A DNA stretch of 64,000 nucleotides from Aurantiochytrium sp. KH105 (taxonomy: Eukaryota > Sar > Bigyra > Thraustochytrida > Thraustochytriidae): contig BGKB01000173.1 in assembly GCA_003116975.1 (NCBI GenBank), positions 78,263 to 142,262 on the forward strand, given 5' to 3'. The notes under the pieces are model-generated. The model saw only the letters and a program-made list of their open reading frames with translations, ran no database searches and had not been told where the DNA came from. The stretch's first letter is position 1. Every line of letters starts with the position of its first letter. Below are positions 47,228-57,589 of this stretch, in pieces. The translations under genes were made by a program, and so were the position numbers.

Positions 47228-48256
47228 TCAGTCCGAGGCGTCAGCAATGCCGGCACCCGTAATGGCAAAGGTCGCGTCTGCCTCTGCGAGGGTTGGGGAG
47301 TCAATCACCTTGCAAATGCGCGTCTCGCCACGACCCTTGCGAAGCTTGAGTCGAGTCTGCGAAGCATGTGCGATGATGTTGCCGCCAATCGGCCGCATGG
47401 TGTCGCCGGCAAAAACGCCCGAGTCCGGGCTCGCAACCACCTGGTTGGTGATAACGACAGCCGCTCCATACTCGTTGGCCAATCGTTGCAGCTGGCGCAT
47501 AAACTGCGCAAGGTTCTGCTGCCGCTCCGCAAGCTCGCCGCGACCCTGATAGTCTGTACGAAAGAGCGCCGTTGCGCTGTCCACGATAATGAGAGCATAC
47601 CTGCTCTCGGCCATCATGGCAGACGCCTGCGCGAGAAGCTGCATCTGGTGCTCGGAGTTCTGCGCGCGGGCCACAGCAACATTGTCGAGAACGTCCTCGA
47701 CACTGAGTCCAAAGCGCTCGGCGATCTTGGTGAGGTTCTCACTTCGAAAGGTACCCTCTGTATCAATCACAATCGCCTTGCCCTCGCCGCCTCCTTGTGA
47801 CGTCGGGAGCTGGCACGTGACACAAAGCGTGTGGCACAGCTGCGTCTTACCGGTGCGGAACTCGCCATATAGCTCGGTGATGGACCCGGTCTCGATGCCG
47901 CCGCCCAAGAGCTCATCCAAATCCTTGCTTCCCGTAGAGAGCATGATGGTGTCTTGACGCATCTTGAGATGCTCGGTGGCCGTGACAAAGCCCATGGGCA
48001 GCAACTTTTGCGCGGCCTGCTGGATTTTCGTCGCCTTGTTCTCGCTCACACCCTTGACCTCGCAGAGGTTGCGCAGCGTCGACCACGCCACGGATTCAAC
48101 TGTATGAAAACCAGCTTCCTTGAGCTTCTTTACGTCCGTGGCGCTGATGCCATGGTGCTCGAGCGTCTCAATCAGCTGGGGGCCGGACTCGTCCTCCTCG
48201 GCCTCCATCTGGTTGCTCGAGTAATTCTCCTGCCCCTCGGCCTGCATGGTCGCCAT
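47228..48256 (-). CDS. RAD51: RAD51 recombinase
   Basis: The 342-residue product is the full length of eukaryotic RAD51. The N-terminal helix-hairpin-helix domain ([34 protein letters not shown]) is followed by the RecA-type ATPase core with Walker [10 protein letters not shown] near 130, the characteristic [11 protein letters not shown], Walker [12 protein letters not shown] near 222, and the DNA-binding loop regions [16 protein letters not shown] and the [13 protein letters not shown] stretch. These are hallmark RAD51 (not DMC1-only or RadA) sequences. The protein forms filaments on single-stranded DNA and drives strand exchange in homologous recombination. The ATG at 48256 is used (MATMQAEGQ); a second Met three codons later is a minor alternative. 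Confidence 0.97.
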   Translation of the reverse strand: MATMQAEGQENYSSNQMEAEEDESGPQLIETLEHHGISATDVKKLKEAGFHTVESVAWSTLRNLCEVKGVSENKATKIQQAAQKLLPMGFVTATEHLKMRQDTIMLSTGSKDLDELLGGGIETGSITELYGEFRTGKTQLCHTLCVTCQLPTSQGGGEGKAIVIDTEGTFRSENLTKIAERFGLSVEDVLDNVAVARAQNSEHQMQLLAQASAMMAESRYALIIVDSATALFRTDYQGRGELAERQQNLAQFMRQLQRLANEYGAAVVITNQVVASPDSGVFAGDTMRPIGGNIIAHASQTRLKLRKGRGETRICKVIDSPTLAEADATFAITGAGIADASD

Positions 48257-48780
48257 TCTTGCTTGTGGATGCCCTCGGCGAAGCGCGAGCGCAGCGCGGC
48301 ACGCGGCTCTACTTTACGCGGAGCTCGCGCTCCCTTCTGCGCGCGCAGTACTTTTCTGCCGCAAGGCGACTCGCCGCGGATCCGCGGCGGGTGGATGGAT
48401 TTGCGAGGATGGTTTGGGCTTCTCTGCTCCGCTCTGCGCAGTTCGCTGCGACGAGCCGGCTGCGACGCTGGCGACGGCAACGGCGCGCGCTCGCTCCGGG
48501 TTGACAAAAACGGAGAGCAGCGGCGGGCGGGCGGGTGCACGGACAGGTGGGTGGCGCACGCGCGCGAGAAGCGAAGGCCGGTCGGTGAATGCGGGTCTGC
48601 GCCGCCTCCGCGCTTGAAGGGAGAGAAAAAAACAGCGCCCGCTTCCACTGACCCGTTTTCACGGAGACACGCTCAGTGACGCGGTGGTGAAACTTTTGAA
48701 TTTTTTCCCTCTTAGGCTGCAAACCAAGCGCAAATTCGCCCACCCTCCTACCGACGTTTCGACTCGGATATTTAACAAAG
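48257..48780. promoter_or_regulatory. Upstream region of RAD51, GC-rich
   Basis: This presumably contains the RAD51 promoter. Frames open in several directions from base composition only. No gene or identifiable regulatory motif can be supported. Confidence 0.35.
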
Positions 48781-50332
48781 TTTAGATTATCCGTCACCCA
48801 ACGCCACCTCAAAGGATACTAAACATTGTCGACTCGGACAAATGTAGTGTCGATGATGTGCCAATTTACAAGACGCTTGACAGTAATTGTGTAAATATCA
48901 TGTAAAAGCTCATTCTTGTAAATATAAACTGCCGACTCTGGCTTAACCGTGACATTTTGAAAAATAGCACGGGTGGTGGTTAGGTTGCCGTTCTCTCGTT
49001 CTCTCGTCACCGCGTTGCGCTCAATTTGACGAAGCGCAACGAAAGTTGGTTCCTTGGGCGCTGTGATGCAGCGAGAGTGACGCACGATAGGGAGACATAG
49101 CATACCATAGTAGTCAATAATCAATTTGTCAAAGTGGAATGCATAGAATTAGGAATGGAGAGGACAAAAGTAACTATTGAGAAGATGAAAAGCTCAAAGC
49201 AAGGTGTTTGATTAGCGATCATGAAAGGTTTCTGATTTTTGGGAATCAACGAAGATTGGTACGAGAGACACCGGAGAAGAGAGACATAAATTCAGCCTGC
49301 AGACCAAGACAACAGTGAAAACAACACATGTTTCAAGAGATTTTTCAGTTATTTTGATCAGCACGACACACAAGTTCGTGGTATAGATTTTTCTCGTCTT
49401 TACCCGATCCACATAGACGTAGGAGGGTTCTGTGCGTAGCCATGGGCAATGTTGGATAAAACTGATGGAATACGTGCGGACCACAAAACGACATAATTTG
49501 GTTGAGAATGGCGAATCGATTCTTGGACAACTTCTCGTCTTTGTCCGATACACGTAGCCAAAGAAGAGCTGTGGACGAAGTCGTGAGCAAGAATAGATAC
49601 AATGTAGTTTATGAAGCACATCGCTTGATCAAGAGCACAGGTAGAACGGTCCGCTTGGTCTTTATACTTGTAATGACAGGGGACCTCCTGCGAGAAGTCA
49701 GGATCTTTTCTGGGAGAGCAGTGCTAGCAAGGATAACTAGAGACATCTTTGTCTTTCCATCCGTACTTGATCTTATCGCGAAGCTAATGATGGTATGTGT
49801 CTTTGCTTGCTATAGATGAAGACCGAGAACCACCTATATATCTGGGCCTATTCTTTCCGTGAAGCTAATGATGTAATTTGCCTTTGCTTGCTAGATGTGG
49901 GATCACAGAATGGCCAATACGCCCTCCGTCAATCCATCCGGACTTGTACTTCTCGCGAAACCAGTAGTGGTCTGTTTCTTTCAAGACACAGAGCGCACTG
50001 GGTGGGAGTTTTTGACCTGCACACTCGGACCTGATCGTCGTGAAATTGGTCTGCACCTTCTCGTGCAAGGAACGATCAGCAGTACTGCCGACATTCCTAC
50101 TTATCCGATGCTGCATTACACTTTCCTCATTGTCAGCATGGAAAAGTAGAGTCCGACAGCGACTGGTTGGCAATCATGGGTTTTTTTCAAAGACTCCCTC
50201 TGGAAGCGAAGTGAATCTCATCACTTCAGTATCGGTTTCACCTCCCAGCAAGTAGTTAATAGAACGCATCATGCGGGCAAAAGGGCCAATAAGAACAAGA
50301 CATTCCATTATCATTTGCATCAATACGACAGC
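48781..50332. repeat. AT-rich region with degenerate tandem repeats
   Basis: Base composition falls sharply compared with the flanking genes. Diverged direct repeats are visible. A block beginning TTCTCGTCTTT occurs at 49391 and 49532 (141-base offset). A block with GAAGCTAATGATG occurs at 49780 and 49861 (81-base offset), and a looser third copy lies near 49957 (96-base offset). CCATCCGTACTTG and CCATCCGGACTTG occur at about 49758 and 49935. All three offsets are multiples of three, and minus-strand frames show similar repeated peptides (SDKDEKLSK, GSGKDEKNL), so a decayed repetitive coding sequence is possible. No intact gene is present. Confidence 0.6.
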
Positions 50333-52030
50333 CTACGTTTTCTTTTCGTCTTCATCCTCGTAGGTGAAGGAAAGCTCCGTGCGAAGCGTCACATCGCGCT
50401 TGCGCACAGACCGGCGAAGCGCAGTTTCGAGGACTCGCGTGATGGCCTCGGAGCGAAAGTTGGGGTCGTGCGGCAATGTGCGCTTTTTTCGAGGGTAAAA
50501 GCGATAGTCTGGAATCCCATAGTCCAAAAGATTTTCAAGACGAGACGTGTACACGTCGACGTAGCGTGTCATGAACGAGGAAAACAGAGAAGGAGAATGG
50601 GAGGCAGACACAAAGACAGAGCCAAAGTTAGGATTCACGAGATCGTTCATGCTCTGGCGCAGTGCGATCCGTTCACGGTCGAGGATGTCCAAGTAGTGCG
50701 AGACGGACGTCGTGCTCTCGTCATGCGGCGGCGACCACTGAATACGGCGCATGAGCTCCTCGGTAAGTTGCATTTTTAGCGACAGGACCTCGTATTCTGG
50801 AGAGCGCTCGACCTGGATCTCGTGCTCGAGCTCTCGAATAATTGCCCCGGTCCACCACCCGTGGAAACGCGCAGGGGTGCGGAGATCCGCGAAAAGGTGG
50901 TCTCCGATATAAAGGACCCTGGAACCCTCCCACTGCGTCATGCGCATGAGATCATCCACGTTGCCTTTGCAGTAGGCCTTGCCCGGCTCGAGCTTGTTCA
51001 CAGCCGACCAATTCGTCCGCCTACGGTTCAGGGGATCGCTTGATGAGGTCGAGTCAAGATCGATCTGACGAAAGGGATTACTCGATGTATAGAAAGCTGG
51101 CTTCTCGGCTTCACAGGCAACTACGTGGAAGAGCTGCATCCAGTCGTCGCCGCAGAGAAAGCGCATGCCAGCGTCCACGTAGTCAAAGTTGGAATTGGAT
51201 AAGACAAAGGTCTGAACACCAGACCCTTGAAGCTCCTCAAGCAAGGTGCGAAGCTTGGGTGTGGGCTTGAGGTAGGTGTCCATGTCTTCCATCACGTGGC
51301 GATGCATGAGGCCTGACCTGTGCACGTAGGAGATGGACGAAGAGACATCCTGGAAAACAGCGGCGGGTGAGAACTCAATGTTCTTGTTGAAAAAGTAGTC
51401 TGTCACGTCCGAGAGCAAGCAGGCCTCAGCAAGACTAAAGAGATCAAAGATTCCTCGAAGCGAGTCTGTCTTGGCGCTGCGGCGCATGTGCAAGCGGCCC
51501 CCCAGTGCCTCGAGAGCGCCGGCCTTGTCGAGCCGCTGCCGGCCACGAAATACGCACGTGAGATCGACCCGGAAGCTGGGGTCCATTTTGTACAAGAGGC
51601 CGCGCTCCGTGTCAAAGGTGAGGCCCCGGATTGCAAAGCTGCTGTCGTACTCGAGATGGTCGCGCAGCTCTTCGGGATATCGCTTGTGTTTGACCAAATG
51701 ATCGCGCGCTTTACTAAAAATGAGCTCTTGGAGAGCATTCTTGTACGAGACAAGAGTAAAGTCGTAATCAAAGCCGATGGCCTGGATTTCGTCCATGTGG
51801 ATTTCGCTGTTTGCAAAGATCTCTCGGGGTGAAAAGCTCTCGTCGTACATGGATGATGGTTCACCAGGCTGCCGCGGGGGGCCCGAGGCGTCGAGCGCTC
51901 GGCGAAAGTCCGCGTCTTTGAGTCCGCTGTACATGTTCATGAGCGTCTCCGCCGTCACGCCGCCCCCGGCGCTGGCGCTCTGCACGCCGGAGCGCACGAG
52001 TCTTCGCCAGAGGCCCGAGGTCAAGGTCAT
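50333..52030 (-). CDS. 5'-nucleotidase domain-containing (NT5DC-type) HAD phosphatase
   Basis: From the ATG at 52030 (MTLTSGLWRRLVRSGV) the product has 565 residues; the frame continues upstream, but the sequence there is low complexity. The N-terminal 25 residues are Arg/Ser/Leu rich without acidic residues, as in mitochondrial targeting sequences. The HAD nucleophile motif DxDxT appears as GFDYDFTLVSY near residue 91. The later HAD motifs include VQTFVLSNSNFDYVDAGM (motif II region) and VLYIGDHLFADLRTP (the terminal Asp motif, GDHLFxD), which is diagnostic of the cytosolic-5'-nucleotidase/NT5DC2-3 family. It probably hydrolyses a nucleoside monophosphate or related phosphate; the substrate is unknown. 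It is divergent from the SAM-domain gene. Confidence 0.9.
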   Translation of the reverse strand: MTLTSGLWRRLVRSGVQSASAGGGVTAETLMNMYSGLKDADFRRALDASGPPRQPGEPSSMYDESFSPREIFANSEIHMDEIQAIGFDYDFTLVSYKNALQELIFSKARDHLVKHKRYPEELRDHLEYDSSFAIRGLTFDTERGLLYKMDPSFRVDLTCVFRGRQRLDKAGALEALGGRLHMRRSAKTDSLRGIFDLFSLAEACLLSDVTDYFFNKNIEFSPAAVFQDVSSSISYVHRSGLMHRHVMEDMDTYLKPTPKLRTLLEELQGSGVQTFVLSNSNFDYVDAGMRFLCGDDWMQLFHVVACEAEKPAFYTSSNPFRQIDLDSTSSSDPLNRRRTNWSAVNKLEPGKAYCKGNVDDLMRMTQWEGSRVLYIGDHLFADLRTPARFHGWWTGAIIRELEHEIQVERSPEYEVLSLKMQLTEELMRRIQWSPPHDESTTSVSHYLDILDRERIALRQSMNDLVNPNFGSVFVSASHSPSLFSSFMTRYVDVYTSRLENLLDYGIPDYRFYPRKKRTLPHDPNFRSEAITRVLETALRRSVRKRDVTLRTELSFTYEDEDEKKT

Positions 52031-54260
52031 GGTTATTTTGCCCCAAAAGTCTCGTATTCTCCTTTGGCCAGCTCGTCCGATATCTGCGTGAGTCACGAAC
52101 AGGGCCGAGCGGCCCGCCAGCTGCGCGCAGACCGCGTCCCGCTCGCGCACGCAGCGTGCTCGCCTCGCTCTGCCTGGCAGCGCTTTGCTTTGCTTTGCTT
52201 TGCCTTCCTTTTGGGCTGCCGTCATCGCCATCATCATCATCGTCACCTTCTTTCTTTCACCCAAAGGACATGCACTGGCCTACGGCGCGCTCGCCCGCCA
52301 CTGCACGCAAAGGTGTGTGAGCGCGTGTGTGCTCAACGAGAACTTCGCGGCGGTGGGGAGGGACGTATCTAGGCTGTCTGCACTGGCATAACGACGGTTT
52401 CGTTGAGCCCGGTGTTCTACGCGTGTTAGCGTGCATCGTGTCATTCATCGAAGATGGAGGTCCGGTACGAGCCGAGAGCGGATTTGATGGAGAATGGTGA
52501 TGTGCGAGAGAGAGGTGGCGGGCGACGAGACGCGCCGAGATCCGATCGATCGATCGCTTCGATTCACATCAGTGCCGGGGCACCGTTCGAGTCCTGTGTC
52601 GAGAATCAGACGTTTGCGTCCAGACGGTCGCGCGGCAGCATCGAGGGTTAGAGTCGAGGTCTGATTTGGGCGTGAGGCGAGGCGAGACGAAACCTCCCTC
52701 CTGTTCGCCCGCTCGTGAGCCTGCTTGGTCTCCTCAGGCTCGCTGGCCGCATGACCGGATCGAAGTGCGGTGCGGCCTTTCTCGTTTCCTCTCCTTCCTT
52801 CCCCACTGCTGTTTCGCGCCGTGCTCGAGAAAAAAAGCGAACAAGCAAGTAAGCAAGCTAACGTGAGCAGCCTGGCAAAGAAACCCTCGAATTCATTCGT
52901 TCGGGAAACGACTTCCTGCCAGCCGCCTCCATTGGCCAATCAATCATCAAAGTTCTTGCCGGGTTTCGACGGCCACAACCTCGCTCGCTCGCTCGCTCAC
53001 TCGCTCGCAGCGCGAACTCGAGCCGACTTGGCCCGGGCGCGAGGCTCTTCGCCGGCATCCTCTGCGCTCGCGTCGCTGGCAGTAGCCGCGGGTCTCTCGT
53101 GCGCAGCCTACGACTCTCGAGCGGAGCGAGGCCTCGCCAAACCTGCATTCTGCGCATCGTTTCACTCGAGATCGGCTCGCGAGCAGCAAACCGCAGCGGA
53201 CCTCGACTGCCGCTAGCGAGCTGGCGTAGAGCGGCAGCAGGCGCAGGCGCAGCGCAGCGCAGCGGCAGCGCAGACCAGATCAGACCCGAGACGCGAGCCT
53301 GAGCACGAGCGCGAGCGCGAGCGCGAGAGCGAGAGCAGCACACACCCTACCTACCCTGCGCGTCTCGACTTGCTTGGCGCACGCGCCCGAGTCCATCTTG
53401 GCCATCTCGCGACGCCTGCGCACGGGCGCGCGGGCGCGTGCTCGGCGCTGAAGGGCTCGCCGCCGACGCTCGCTGTGCCGATCGGGCCTGCGCTCGAGGC
53501 GGGCGGGCGGCTGCCACGCTCGCGTCGCTGGCGAGGGTCGCGCGCTTCGTCGCGCTCTCGGGCGAACGAACGAACGAACCAGGCGAGGCGCTCTCAACCG
53601 AGGGCCTAACAAAGCGAACCAACCCAAGAAAGACAGGCAGGCAGGCAGGCAGTCAGTCACGCGGTCGGACGCCGTGAAGGTCCGCCCAGCACGCGCTGCG
53701 CGTGGCAGCCAAGAGACCCAGGCTGCGCTGCCGACTCGAGGCGCCTGTAGTTCTTTCTTGCCGGCGCACGTCCGCTGCTCTTGTGTGGCGGCGGCGCGAG
53801 CCGAGACGCCGACGTCTCGGGGACCTCGTGCCCTCGCCCGGAAAAGGCGAACTCGAGCTGCTCGAGAGCAGCGGCAAGCCGGTGAACTGGCTGCTAGATC
53901 TTCGGGAGCGCCATCGTCAAGGGTGAAGTTGAGATACGAAAAAGGGGAGAAGGAGAGGGGAAGGGGGGGGGGGGGGGCAGTGTCAGCTCGTACGAGGCGA
54001 GTGCGGCAAGCGGCCCTTCTATTCCTCGCTCTCTCATTCTCACGCTTTCTCCATTTATTCATCTCACCCATTCCAAGTTCGCCTTGGCTGCTTCTGGGTG
54101 GGTGGTCCACGTATCTGCGAACCGCACGCAAGAGCTTGCATCTGGGTTGTTTGTTCTCCATTCACGATTGATCTGCTCTTTCGTTGCTTTGTAGTAGCAG
54201 CAGCACGAGTAGGAGCAGTAGCAGTAACAGATCGGAAACGAGCACGAGAGAATTGTTAAT
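52031..54260. promoter_or_regulatory. 2.2-kb divergent intergenic region, NT5DC and SAM-domain genes
   Basis: No convincing gene is present. Frames on both strands are Arg/Ser/Ala rich and follow composition. Features include a CTCG run at about 52980-53005, a GCGA/GAGC run at about 53303-53335, a GCAG run at about 53636-53652 and a poly-G tract at about 53965-53978. The two promoters must lie within it. Confidence 0.4.
53964..53978. repeat. Poly-G homopolymer
   Basis: About 14-15 consecutive G residues occur; such tracts are length-unstable and difficult to sequence. Confidence 0.85.
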
Positions 54261-55286
54261 ATGGGGGTCAGCTGCAGCAAGCCACTCGCGGCAGCCACGG
54301 GCACAGCCCGCATTGAAAGCCAGGCCATGTTCTGGTCCTCGCCAATGGTAGCCTCGTGGCTCAACCTCATTGGACTTGCAGAGTATGTTCCGAGGTTTCT
54401 CGAGAACGGTGTCGATGGGCCGACCCTGATTGATTTGCGACGAGACCAATTCGAACGCTGCCTTGGCATCAACAACCCGCTTCACGAAGTGTCGCTGCGC
54501 CTTGCTCTCATTGATCTCAAGTACAAGCTCATTGACTACACACAATGGGAGTGGAACTGCACGGGCGTGATGCAGTGGCTGGCAAATCGTGGTCTTGAGC
54601 AGCTCATTGGAAGATTTCAGAGCGCCGCCGTGCACGGTAGCGTCTTGTTCCGGCTCACCAAGGCCGAGTTCGCATCACGATTGCATGTTGGAGAGCTCGG
54701 TGAGTCCGAACTCGTCCTCGAAAGCCTGTGGCACTCTGTGGAGCGCGCGCGCAAAATTGGATATTACCTGGAGCAGGGCAACTTTCTCGACTGGGGTCCC
54801 CCGGAAATTCGCGGCTGGCTCGAAACCATCAATCTTGGTCATCTTCACGAGCACTTTCGCGAGCACGCTGTCAACGGCACACTCCTTCCACATCTCGATC
54901 ACCAAACGCTGCGACGCGTCATGAAACTCACCGAAATCCAAACCATGGTACTGGTCAAGGCCATTCGCAGGCTCTTGCGCGGCGAGATTCTTCAGGGCGG
55001 GGCAGCTCATGCACACTCGCCAGGCCGAGGGGAGCCGGCTTCGCCCCTGTGCTCTGCTGTCTCGTGCGATTCAGAGCTAAGTCCCGATTCTTCCTCTGAG
55101 TCAGTAACTGACTCTGGCCGTCGACGCTCGAGTCACTCGCGTTCACGAAAAGGATCGAGGTCAAGGCGACATAGGACCAAGGAAAACCGAGAGACGACCA
55201 TTGTCTCTTCGCACCACCATCACCATCAACGCTCTGTTTCTTTTACGCCGAATTTCGACGAGAACGATCTCGCTATTCAGATCTGA
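54261..55286 (+). CDS. Protein with three SAM domains and predicted N-myristoylation
   Basis: The 341-residue product begins MGVSCSKP: Gly2 with Ser/Cys at 4-6 fits N-myristoylation with a palmitoylatable Cys. Three sterile-alpha-motif domains follow in tandem at about residues 23-95 (VASWLNLIGLAEYVPRFLEN), 98-170 (VMQWLANRGLEQLIGRFQSA) and 175-245 (IRGWLETINLGHLHEHFREH). Each shows the W-L, central hydrophobic and LxxLxxxxL pattern of the fold. The last 90 residues are Ser/Arg-rich with RRSSHSRSRKGSRSRR and five consecutive His. Tandem SAM domains tend to polymerise, so a membrane-attached scaffold is likely; this is inference. No enzymatic domain is seen. Confidence 0.83.
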   Translation: MGVSCSKPLAAATGTARIESQAMFWSSPMVASWLNLIGLAEYVPRFLENGVDGPTLIDLRRDQFERCLGINNPLHEVSLRLALIDLKYKLIDYTQWEWNCTGVMQWLANRGLEQLIGRFQSAAVHGSVLFRLTKAEFASRLHVGELGESELVLESLWHSVERARKIGYYLEQGNFLDWGPPEIRGWLETINLGHLHEHFREHAVNGTLLPHLDHQTLRRVMKLTEIQTMVLVKAIRRLLRGEILQGGAAHAHSPGRGEPASPLCSAVSCDSELSPDSSSESVTDSGRRRSSHSRSRKGSRSRRHRTKENRETTIVSSHHHHHQRSVSFTPNFDENDLAIQI

Positions 55287-55978
55287 CCACCACGCTCACA
55301 TACACACACTTTTTTGTATTCATCAAATCCAGTTGTTTTTGCGCTTTTTGCCAACTTTTTATCGCTTCTTTCGCATCTTTTTTTCCTTTCACCTGGTGAT
55401 TTCCTCTGGGAATCACACGTTGTCTTCGCGAGGTGGTGCCAAACTAAGATTCTTGTTGCTGGATTATCTGCCTCGATGATAATTTTTTGACGGGGAGTCC
55501 TCAGAGGTCTGAAATAATAGAAAGAAGAAGCTGATTTCAATAAACGTAAAAGAAATTCCGTTCCGTGGCTAGCACGAAACGGGAAGGTAGTTTGATTGCT
55601 TCTCACGCTGCTGCTCGGAGAAAGCTTTGGTGTGGTTCTGGTGGGTTTCGGTTCTGCCGGCTTCTGGCATCGGGTTTGGTCGCTGCCAGGTCTATTCGGC
55701 TCAGTGGTCCCAGGGTCGTGACCCTGGTCCATTTCTGCTATGTAGGTCTATGACTATACTAGGGTTATTTTGGGTGTACACACCGAATGCACCCGGCGTG
55801 TTGTGCACGCGCGACGTTATGTTCTTGCGTCGTGCCCCTCCGACGTTTGTCGTCGGGTGTCTACCTCTCTTATAGCAGTTTCCCGCCTGGCATCAGGTCT
55901 TTGGGAAAGTCCACTTCATTATTGTGGATCAATAATAATATCTGCTGATCAAATGGCCAGAAGAGCCGCATACTAGCG
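55287..55978. other. Gene-free region 3' of the SAM-domain gene
   Basis: A pyrimidine-rich 3' flank is followed by unassigned sequence. A perfect 8-bp hairpin stem, CCAGGGTC with GACCCTGG, lies at about 55710-55727. No gene is recognised. Confidence 0.4.
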
Positions 55979-55979
55979 T

Positions 55980-56260
55980 GCCGACACGTGACATGGCAGG
56001 TTACAGCTAAGCGAGCTATTCTATGATTCGTTAGCTCAGTCCAGTTGACCAAAGGCGCCTTGTAGCTTCTTCTGCTCTGACAAATATCCGATGCTGACTA
56101 TGCTAATGCGCATGGATCAGACGGTCAGACGAGCCCAAGACTGGACTGCCGACAAGTGACAAGACAAGTTGCGGGAGCGAAGACAGCTAAACGAGCTCAC
56201 CCATGATCCGCTAGCTCGGGCCAAACGACCAGAAGAGCCTTCTAGCTTCTTGCTTTGGCA
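55980..56260. repeat. Diverged tandem repeat, unit about 168-180 bp, two copies
   Basis: GCCGACACGTGAC at 55980 recurs as GCCGACAAGTGAC at 56148. ACAGCTAAGCGAGCT recurs as ACAGCTAAACGAGCT. A later block (TAGCTCAGTCCA... then GTAGCTTCT) recurs at about 56212, shifted by a 12-base insertion. A partial earlier copy (GGCCAGAAGAGCC) lies near 55955. Confidence 0.7.
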
Positions 56261-56499
56261 AGAGTTCGGACTTCGGTCTTGTCTATCTTACTGCTAATTA
56301 ATACCCACTAAGTATATCCATTTTGGCCATTCGGCCAAGTGAAGGAAGCAAAGGTCTCTTTGCAATCATGACGAGACGCACGATCCTGCTACGAGGACCT
56401 CTGCTCTTAAAAGAATAATGATAGACAGCCGAAGTCAGCTCACAACCTGAATGTTCCGACCGAACCCGAAACCACTCTCGCCTCGCTGCCCTCGCTTTA

Positions 56500-56800
56500 C
56501 AGTGGACACCCCGAATCCTCTCGGTGGTTCTTATTGATGACGTGACACGAGCCTGGCAAGCGGCGAGCGATCAGCGAGCGGAAGGGCCTGCCGCAGCGAG
56601 GTGGATCGTCTCACAGAGCCTCCGTCAACACATCAAAACCAGAGGCGGCCTTGCTGCCATCGTTTTACGATGGACCCCCCGAATCCCCCCGGTGGTTCTT
56701 ATCGATAACGTGACACGAGCCTCACAAGCGGTGAGTGATCAGCCAGCGGAAGGGAGCGAGGCGGATCGTTTCACAGAAAACCAGAGGCATGCTCGTTAAT
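56500..56800. repeat. Second tandem repeat, offset about 168 bp, two copies
   Basis: CGGTGGTTCTTAT followed by GA(T/C)GTGACACGAGCC-like sequence occurs at 56522 and about 56690. Matches continue through the GCGGAAGGG and GCGGATCGT-type stretches to AACCAGAGGC. The offset resembles that of the preceding repeat, but the sequence is different. Confidence 0.75.
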
Positions 56801-57099
56801 CGCTCTCCGAGGATGAAGGACACCCATTTGACACAGGAGAGAAAGAACGGCCTAGCCGAGGTTGCCTTCCTACTACTGCGCGCAAACCCTTGATTCCCCT
56901 TTTCAGCCACCTTTATAGCCCTGCTGGGCGATAATGCTGCGCAATCGACAAAGACCGACACCGCCAGCCCCGGCAGGCGTTGCAATCGAACGAAATCTCT
57001 CCCCCAGCTGGACAGCATCCGGCAGACCGCCTCTGACGTGGCGGGGGCCGTCCTGCCTGTCAGCTTGTTGCGCGTGGCGAGGTGCTCGCTCACGCGACT

Positions 57100-57318
57100 T
57101 CGAGCGGTCGCTACCACGAATGCGATCGGCAAGCCGTGATAGCTTAGTCCGTAGGCCGTCGCGACCGGCGCGAGACATGGACGTTCTCTCAACCCAGCTT
57201 CTTGCTATTACCTCGAGCGGTCGCTACCACGAATGCGATCGTCAAGCCGTGATAGCTTAGTCCGTAGGCCGTCGGCGCGAGACATGGACGTTCTCTCAAC
57301 CCAGCTTCTTGCTATCGC
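57100..57318. repeat. Recent 113-bp tandem duplication
   Basis: A unit starting TCGAGCGGTCGCTACCACG at 57100 is repeated from 57213 with one substitution and a small deletion, which makes it the youngest-looking large repeat in this region. No coding frame spans it convincingly. Confidence 0.88.
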
Positions 57319-57520
57319 CCTTGCCCTTGCAGGCCGCCGAGCCCGTCAATTGAGGGCTCGTGCCTGAGCGTGCGCGGGTTCGCGTAGCATGTGCAGACTG
57401 GCCACGCCGACCAAGCACACTAGCGTCCGCGCCTTGTCAAGAATGTACAGGAGAGGAATTTCTGCCCTTGCCGTCCCAGTGGTTGTTCGATTTGCTGGCC
57501 AGCGGACGGCTCAAGCGAAT

Positions 57521-57586
57521 GGCGTCAGCGCACGCTGCAAATGGCGTCAGCGCACGCTGCAAATGGCGTCAGCGCACGCTGCAAAT
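57521..57586. repeat. 22-bp minisatellite, three perfect copies
   Basis: A 22-base unit starting GGCGTCAGCGCACGC is repeated three times without change at 57521, 57543 and 57565. A partial unit lies at each edge (GCGAAT before, GGC after). Confidence 0.92.
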
Positions 57587-57589
57587 GGC

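Noticed and set aside
57521-57586. CRISPR-like array
   Set aside because: The repeats are directly adjacent without spacers, and the genome is eukaryotic.
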